Below are positions 13,054 through 16,890 of a DNA stretch of 16,890 nt, piece after piece (position 1 is the first letter of the stretch; each line of letters begins with the position of its first letter). A program made the position numbers and the translations under genes. The notes below the pieces were generated by a model. It saw only the letters and a list, made by a program, of their open reading frames with translations, was not told where the DNA came from and did not search any database. The DNA comes from Gemmatimonas sp. UBA2094 (GTDB lineage: Bacteria; Gemmatimonadota; Gemmatimonadetes; Gemmatimonadales; Gemmatimonadaceae). The stretch covers positions 680 through 17,569 of the forward strand of contig DCZC01000062.1 of NCBI GenBank assembly GCA_002331565.1, in the 5' to 3' direction.

Positions 13054-14295
13054 TCAGCGCGAGCGGCAGGTGGAAAACACCGCCAGCCCGTTCCCGACGG
13101 GCCGCTCCACGGGGTCCGAGGGGCGGTTCACGACACGATCGTCGACGCGCAGCGACCCGTCGGTAGCGCTGCGCCGCGCTTCTCGCACGGCGAGCGCACT
13201 CGAGCCGCCGCCGTCGAGGTTGAGGGCGCGCGTGGCTCCGAGCGCCTGCATGAGCTCCCCCACCTGCCGCAGCGTCATGCCGGCACTGTAGCCGGGCCGA
13301 CGGCCGTCGATGACGGCCAGCCAGGCGCGGCGTCCGGCGCGGTCGAGCCCCAGCGCTGACCGGGGGTTGAGGCCGCGGAATCCGTCGTTGCCTTCCTTGT
13401 CGACATCGGGGGTAATCCCGCTGTCCGCGAGGACGATGGGCCGTCCCCCCACCGCTTCGGTGATGGCCGCCGGCTGTCCGTGCCACGTGAGCGACGCCTG
13501 CACCTCTACCGTGTCAGCGACCTGGAGCACGAGCGTATCGCCGCGCCCGCGTGCAGGGCCGCGCACCGGCAGGTGCAGCAGGAGGGTATCGCCAGACACG
13601 AGCGTGTCGGCCGCGCGGGCAACCTGTACCACGTAGCGGCCGCGCAATTGCGCCGGCTGCTCTCCCACGTGCGCCGGATTTCCAGGCAGCGGGTCGAGTC
13701 GCAGCAGGCGCCGTCGCACGAGCGTATCGAGTGGCACGTTCCACCGCGCGTCCACCACGCCCACACGGGTCGCGACCGGCCGGTTCCATGCTGTGATGGC
13801 CATCGCCGACCCGCCATGGCGCACCTGCCCCTGCACGCCGATGGAGTCGATCTCGGCGCGGCCGCCCCGCACGGTGAACACCGGCTTGCCACCAGGGCCG
13901 GCGAGCAGCACCCCGCGCTCTACATGAAGGTTGGTGGGTACCCCCGGCGGCGTGAAGGCGAAGAAATCGGCGTTGATGGTGGCGACCGCCCCACTGTTGG
14001 CAGGCAGCGACGCCAGCAGCCCGCTGGTCGTGGTGCGTCCCACGGCGGTCGCCCCGCCCTTCATGGCGTGTAACGTCGTGCACGCGAGGTCCACTTCGAG
14101 CACGTACGCCCGCCACGGCGCGCGCAGGTTCACGATGCGGTGCAGTCGGGCGCCGGGCGCCACTGGCGACGTGAGCACGGAGTCGGCAACCGACGGGTCG
14201 AGCCGCACGGGCCTGAATGCGCGAACAGGAGCACACCCGGCCATCAGGGCCGTGATGAGGCTGAGGACGCCAAGGCGCGGAAGAGAATAAGCCAT
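13054..14295 (-). CDS. Phosphodiester glycosidase (NAGPA-domain) family protein, predicted lipoprotein
   Basis: The 413-residue protein starts with a signal peptide ending in Leu-Met-Ala-Gly-Cys21, a lipobox. The NAGPA (phosphodiester glycosidase) domain is recognisable from three stretches. These are Thr-Ile-Asn108-Ala-Asp110-Phe-Phe, the Asn-Pro-Arg-Ser-Ala-Leu-Gly region followed by Val-Ile-Asp-Gly-Arg and Tyr-Ser-Ala-Gly-Met-Thr-Leu, and Leu-Asn359-Leu-Asp361-Gly-Gly-Gly-Ser-Ser. Animal NAGPA uncovers mannose-6-phosphate. The bacterial homologues are exopolysaccharide- or cell-wall-associated, with unknown substrates. The central part (about 170-300) is long and varied. The ATG at 14295 has no Shine-Dalgarno sequence, and a TAGCTT element lies 5 nt upstream. 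It is divergent from the membrane protein gene across 32 bp. Confidence 0.85.
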   Translation of the reverse strand: MAYSLPRLGVLSLITALMAGCAPVRAFRPVRLDPSVADSVLTSPVAPGARLHRIVNLRAPWRAYVLEVDLACTTLHAMKGGATAVGRTTTSGLLASLPANSGAVATINADFFAFTPPGVPTNLHVERGVLLAGPGGKPVFTVRGGRAEIDSIGVQGQVRHGGSAMAITAWNRPVATRVGVVDARWNVPLDTLVRRRLLRLDPLPGNPAHVGEQPAQLRGRYVVQVARAADTLVSGDTLLLHLPVRGPARGRGDTLVLQVADTVEVQASLTWHGQPAAITEAVGGRPIVLADSGITPDVDKEGNDGFRGLNPRSALGLDRAGRRAWLAVIDGRRPGYSAGMTLRQVGELMQALGATRALNLDGGGSSALAVREARRSATDGSLRVDDRVVNRPSDPVERPVGNGLAVFSTCRSR

Positions 14296-14300
14296 GCCGC

Positions 14301-14306
14301 AAGCTA
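14301..14306 (-). promoter_or_regulatory. Putative -10 element of the glycosidase gene
   Basis: On the minus strand TAGCTT (14306-14301) is followed by GCGGC and the ATG at 14295. This is the same 5-nt arrangement as for the HD-domain gene. An overlapping TAGTAG is an alternative -10. No -35 was identified. Confidence 0.35.
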
Positions 14307-14315
14307 CTACGCGGT

Positions 14316-14321
14316 TAGTTT
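14316..14321 (+). promoter_or_regulatory. Putative -10 element of the YqaA-like gene
   Basis: TAGTTT lies exactly 6 nt before the GTG at 14328, the same distance as TATAAT to ATG at sufR. It faces the minus-strand element at 14301-14306, so a divergent promoter pair would occupy the 32-bp gap. No clear -35 is seen. Confidence 0.35.
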
Positions 14322-14327
14322 CCCGCT

Positions 14328-14891
14328 GTGCCCGATTCGCGCCCCTCTTTCGTCGCCCGGCTCCACGCCCGACTGCAGCACTGGGTCGACCGTGGGTGGT
14401 CCGACCGCGTCGTGCTGTTGTGGGGACTGTTGCAGGGGTTCGTGTTTCCCGGCGTCGCCGACCTGTTTTTTCTTCCGCTCGCGCTGGCCCGCCCGGAGCG
14501 CGCGTACCGACTCGCCCTGGTGGCGACGGCCGGCACCCTGACCGGCAGTGTCACACTCTACTGGCTCGGCGCCGGCGCACTCGAATGGCTGCAGGGGCCG
14601 GTGTCGCAACTGGTCGGCCTTTCGTCGGCCGATCTCGACGCCTACCGGGCCAGACTGGCCGAGTGGGGGGGGCTAGCCATCTTCGCGAGCACCATGAGTC
14701 CGCTGAGCACCAAGCTCACGAGCATCGCCTCCGGCGCCGCCGGTGTGCCATTCGGCGTGTTCACGGGCGCCCTGCTCGCCGGCCGTCTCACCCGCACGCT
14801 GGTGTTGGCGTGGCTGGTGCGACACGGCGGGGCGGAGCTGGTGAGGCGGTGGGCCGAGCCGGAAACAGCGGCACGGCGGAAGCACGAATAG
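14328..14891 (+). CDS. YqaA/DedA (SNARE-associated, VTT-domain) family membrane protein
   Basis: The 187-residue protein has a hydrophobic segment (about 28-52) containing Pro-Gly-Val-Ala-Asp-Leu, a second (about 62-85), a re-entrant-like Thr-Met-Ser-Pro-Leu-Ser-Thr-Lys stretch (near 124-131) and a further membrane segment (about 132-165). This order matches the short YqaA branch of the DedA superfamily, inner-membrane proteins linked to lipid scrambling or proton-dependent transport; the function of YqaA itself is not settled. The GTG at 14328 is used because the sequence before it is not protein-like and a -10-like box lies 6 nt upstream. The last residues (Arg-Arg-Lys-His-Glu) are encoded by a repeated GCGGAAGCACGA motif that continues past the stop, so the tail may be repeat-derived. 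Confidence 0.75.
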   Translation: MPDSRPSFVARLHARLQHWVDRGWSDRVVLLWGLLQGFVFPGVADLFFLPLALARPERAYRLALVATAGTLTGSVTLYWLGAGALEWLQGPVSQLVGLSSADLDAYRARLAEWGGLAIFASTMSPLSTKLTSIASGAAGVPFGVFTGALLAGRLTRTLVLAWLVRHGGAELVRRWAEPETAARRKHE

Positions 14892-14926
14892 CGGAAGCAC
14901 GACCGAACTTCCGTCGTTCCGCTGTT
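14864..14926. repeat. GCGGAA-type repeat cluster at the 3' end of the YqaA-like gene
   Basis: GCGGAAGCACGA occurs twice (14876-14887 and 14891-14902). GCGGAA (14891-14896) plus CGAC (14900-14903) then pairs with GTCG (14913-14916) plus TTCCGC (14917-14922), giving a bulged hairpin. The outer arms AACAGCGG (14864-14871) and CCGCTGTT (14919-14926) also match, competing with the inner stem. The cluster straddles the stop codon at 14889-14891 and could end transcription, or it may be a dispersed repeat. Confidence 0.55.
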
Positions 14927-14958
14927 CCCTCGCCGTTCTTGCTGAGCACCAACCGCTG

Positions 14959-14964
14959 TAGTTT
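14959..14964 (+). promoter_or_regulatory. Putative -10 element of the HD-domain gene
   Basis: TAGTTT is followed by GCGGC and then the ATG at 14970, a 5-nt spacing. TTCTTG (14936-14941) lies 17 nt upstream and is a possible weak -35. The geometry again suggests a leaderless or nearly leaderless message. Confidence 0.45.
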
Positions 14965-14969
14965 GCGGC

Positions 14970-15572
14970 ATGTCCTTCACCCCCGTCGACCTCCACGGCA
15001 CTCTCGAGTTCCTTCGTGCCGCCGAAGCGCTGAAGCACACCACGCGCGTGGCATGGACGTCGACGGGTGAGCAGGAGAACGTGGCCAGCCACACGTGGCG
15101 CCTGTGCCTCATGGCGCTCGTGCTCGCGCCGCGCTTCCCCGGTATCGACGTGGGCAAGCTGCTCCGCATCTGCATCGTGCACGACCTGGGTGAAGCCATC
15201 AGCGGTGACATCTCGGCCAAGCTGCAGCTTCTCATCCCCAACAAGGCGGAACAGGAGCGGCGGGACCTGCTGCAATTGTGCGAGCCGCTGCCCGCGCACA
15301 CGCGCGACGAGATTGTGGCGCTGTGGGACGAGTACGAACAGGCGGCGTCGCCCGAAGCACGGATCGCCAAGGGGCTCGACAAGCTCGAGACCATCCTGCA
15401 GCACAACCAGGGCGCCATGCCGGACGACTTCGACTTCCGGTTCAATCTCGAATACGGCGCGAAGTACACCACCGACGATCCGGTGCTGCGTACCATCCGC
15501 GCCGTGCTCGATGCGGAGACGGAGCACCGCGCGCAGGAACGCGAGTCGCGCAACGTACGACCCGCGACGTGA
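14970..15572 (+). CDS. HD-domain phosphohydrolase (YfbR/HDDC2-like 5'-deoxynucleotidase)
   Basis: The 200-residue protein has an intact metal-binding HD motif set. The first His is His41 in Ser-His-Thr-Trp-Arg, the His71-Asp72 pair is followed by Leu-Gly-Glu75-Ala-Ile and Gly-Asp80-Ile, and the last Asp is Asp137 in Gly-Leu-Asp-Lys. Arg26 and Trp29 near the start also match the YfbR/HDDC2 group, which hydrolyses deoxynucleoside 5'-monophosphates. Substrate specificity is inferred from the family only. The ATG at 14970 is supported by the upstream -10-like box. The tgt GTG follows 24 nt after the stop, so the two genes probably form one operon. Confidence 0.87.
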   Translation: MSFTPVDLHGTLEFLRAAEALKHTTRVAWTSTGEQENVASHTWRLCLMALVLAPRFPGIDVGKLLRICIVHDLGEAISGDISAKLQLLIPNKAEQERRDLLQLCEPLPAHTRDEIVALWDEYEQAASPEARIAKGLDKLETILQHNQGAMPDDFDFRFNLEYGAKYTTDDPVLRTIRAVLDAETEHRAQERESRNVRPAT

Positions 15573-15596
15573 GTCCGACGGCGTGAGTGACGGCAC

Positions 15597-16814
15597 GTGA
15601 GCGGCTTTGCCTTCCGCACCGGCGCCAGTGAGGGCGCGGCGCGCCTGGGGTGGTTCACGACGCCGCACGGCACGGTGGAGACCCCCGCCTTCATGCCGGT
15701 GGGGACGCACGCCAGTGTGCGCGGGCTCGCCATGCACGAAGTGCGTGAGGCTGGCGCGCGCATGATTCTCGCCAATGCCTATCACCTGTACCTGCGGCCC
15801 GGCGACGAGATGGTGCGCGCGCATGGTGGCGTGCATGCCTTCGCACGGTGGAGCGGCCCCATGCTCACCGACAGTGGCGGCTATCAGGTGTTTTCGCTCG
15901 CCCGCTATCGCAAGGTGACGGAAACCGGCGTGGAGTTCCGCAACAAGCTCGATGGCTCGCTGCACCAGTACACCCCCGAACGGGTGATGCAGATCGAGCG
16001 GAACATCGGCGCCGACGTCATCATGCAGCTCGACGAGCTCATCGAGGGCGGCAGCGATCATCGCGCGTCGCGCAAGGCGATGGAGCGCAGTCTGCGCTGG
16101 CTCGAGCGGTGCCGCATGGAGTTCGACCGGCTCTCGCACGCGGGGCGCGCCCCGGTGCCGCACGTGGCCGCGACCGAGGGATCGCCGCTGTTCGCCACGC
16201 AGCACGGCGACGACGAGTGCATGGCACCGCCGCAGGCACTCTTCCCCATTGTGCAGGGCGGCACGTTCGCCGATCTGCGCACCGCGAGCATTCAGGGCAT
16301 TCTACAGAGCGGCGACTGGGAAGGCCTCGCCGTGGGCGGCCTGTCGGTGGGCGAGGCGAAGGAAGCGATGTACGCCACCTTCGACACCTGTGCGCCGCTG
16401 CTACCGTGGGACAAACCACGCTACCTGATGGGCGTGGGCTTTCCCGACGACCTGCTCGAGGCGGTGGGGCGCGGCATGGACCTCTTCGACTGCGTAGCCC
16501 CCACGCGCATGGGGCGCCATGGCACGGTGTTCACCCCCGACGGCAAGGTGCAGGTCCAGAAGAGCAGCTACCGCACCGACCGCCGGCCACTCACGACCGA
16601 GTGTCCCTGCCCCGCCTGCACGCACTACGACCGCGCGTACCTGCGTCATCTCATGGTCACGGAGGAGCCCCTCGGCCCGCGACTCCTCGCGCTGCACAAC
16701 ATCACCTTCCTGCTAGCACTAATGGCCCGCGCGCGCGCGGAGCTGCAGCGGGGCGGGTTCGCCGCGTGGAGTTCGGAGTGGTTGGCGCGCTACCGCGCCG
16801 GGATCAGGCGGTAA
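15597..16814 (+). CDS. tgt: tRNA-guanine(34) transglycosylase
   Basis: The 405-residue enzyme exchanges guanine for the queuosine precursor preQ1 at the wobble position of GUN-anticodon tRNAs. Asp92 in Leu-Thr-Asp-Ser-Gly-Gly-Tyr-Gln-Val-Phe and nucleophile Asp298 in Leu-Phe-Asp-Cys-Val are present. So is the zinc site Cys336, Cys338, Cys341 and His367 (C-X-C-X2-C-X25-H). Between the helix ending near residue 179 and the strand Ala-Leu-Phe-Pro-Ile-Val-Gln-Gly-Gly (from about 214) there is an insertion of roughly 30 residues compared with E. coli Tgt. Even so, total length stays near 405. The GTG start at 15597 lies 24 nt after the HD gene. The stop overlaps the end of the minus-strand channel gene. 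Confidence 0.96.
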   Translation: MSGFAFRTGASEGAARLGWFTTPHGTVETPAFMPVGTHASVRGLAMHEVREAGARMILANAYHLYLRPGDEMVRAHGGVHAFARWSGPMLTDSGGYQVFSLARYRKVTETGVEFRNKLDGSLHQYTPERVMQIERNIGADVIMQLDELIEGGSDHRASRKAMERSLRWLERCRMEFDRLSHAGRAPVPHVAATEGSPLFATQHGDDECMAPPQALFPIVQGGTFADLRTASIQGILQSGDWEGLAVGGLSVGEAKEAMYATFDTCAPLLPWDKPRYLMGVGFPDDLLEAVGRGMDLFDCVAPTRMGRHGTVFTPDGKVQVQKSSYRTDRRPLTTECPCPACTHYDRAYLRHLMVTEEPLGPRLLALHNITFLLALMARARAELQRGGFAAWSSEWLARYRAGIRR

Positions 16815-16890
16815 GCGAACGCCAGAGCAGCGTGGCGAATGTGGCGCCGACCATCGGGCCCACCACGGGGATCCACGCGTACCCCCAGTC
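16804..16890 (-). CDS. C-terminus of an aquaporin/glycerol facilitator (MIP) family channel (partial)
   Basis: On the minus strand the window edge opens into a frame of 28 residues ending at TGA (16806-16804). It reads Asp-Trp-Gly-Tyr-Ala-Trp-Ile-Pro-Val-Val-Gly-Pro and then a hydrophobic helix with Gly-Ala. The Trp-x-Pro-x-x-Gly-Pro followed by a Gly-rich helix is typical of the last membrane helix of GlpF/aquaporin proteins. The NPA motifs lie outside the window, so water versus glycerol selectivity cannot be told. Its last 11 nt overlap the end of tgt in a tail-to-tail arrangement. Confidence 0.6.
   Translation of the reverse strand, partial: DWGYAWIPVVGPMVGATFATLLWRSLTA

Noticed and set aside
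14673..16205. 510-residue open frame on the minus strand opposite the YqaA-like gene, HD gene and tgt
   Set aside because: It is antisense to three genes with clear family motifs. Its product is His/Arg/Ala-rich without a domain, as expected from GC-rich codon bias.

Overview
This is a GC-rich, densely coding bacterial chromosome segment made mostly of housekeeping genes. Its centre is a complete SUF iron-sulfur (Fe-S) cluster assembly operon, sufR-sufB-sufC-sufD-sufU-Rieske ferredoxin-sufS, at 6367-12975. The pairing of SufU with a Rieske ferredoxin and a SufR repressor, the two lipoproteins, the lack of clear Shine-Dalgarno sequences and the Gly/Ala/Arg-rich protein style fit a Gemmatimonadota-like bacterium. 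That placement is an inference from general familiarity, not a database result. An actinobacterium-like SUF layout in another high-GC phylum is the main alternative.

Layout. Positions 3-83 hold the Lys/Ala/Pro-rich tail of a truncated gene, followed by a SufT-like DUF59 protein (154-546). A convergent RNase D gene (658-1830, minus) follows. Divergent from it is a three-gene overlapping operon: AI-2E family transporter, alpha/beta hydrolase and isoprenylcysteine-methyltransferase-like membrane protein (1870-4489). An 18-bp perfect hairpin (4557-4595) separates this operon from a convergent 7Fe ferredoxin gene (4614-4877, minus). Upstream of that on the minus strand are a YhbY RNA-binding protein and an M23 lipoprotein peptidase, translationally coupled by an ATGA overlap. 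A gene-free stretch (5958-6366) leads into the sufR promoter. After sufS come a convergent phosphodiester glycosidase lipoprotein (13054-14295, minus), then a divergent YqaA/DedA-type membrane protein, an HD-domain phosphohydrolase and tRNA-guanine transglycosylase. The window ends with the C-terminus of an aquaporin/GlpF-type channel on the minus strand.

How the genes work together. SufS takes sulfur from cysteine and SufU relays it. SufB, SufC and SufD form the scaffold/ATPase, SufR is the likely cluster-sensing repressor, and SufT is a maturation factor. The 7Fe ferredoxin and the Rieske protein are Fe-S clients or electron donors.

The most notable non-coding signal is promoter architecture. 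Several first-of-operon genes have a TANNNT -10-like element only 5-6 nt before the start codon. The clearest is sufR, with TTGACG, an 18-nt spacer, TATAAT, 6 nt, then ATG, which implies leaderless mRNAs. The two larger spacers inside the suf operon each carry a hairpin-forming repeat. I see no mobile element, CRISPR array, tRNA or rRNA, and no clear candidate for an entirely new biological system.
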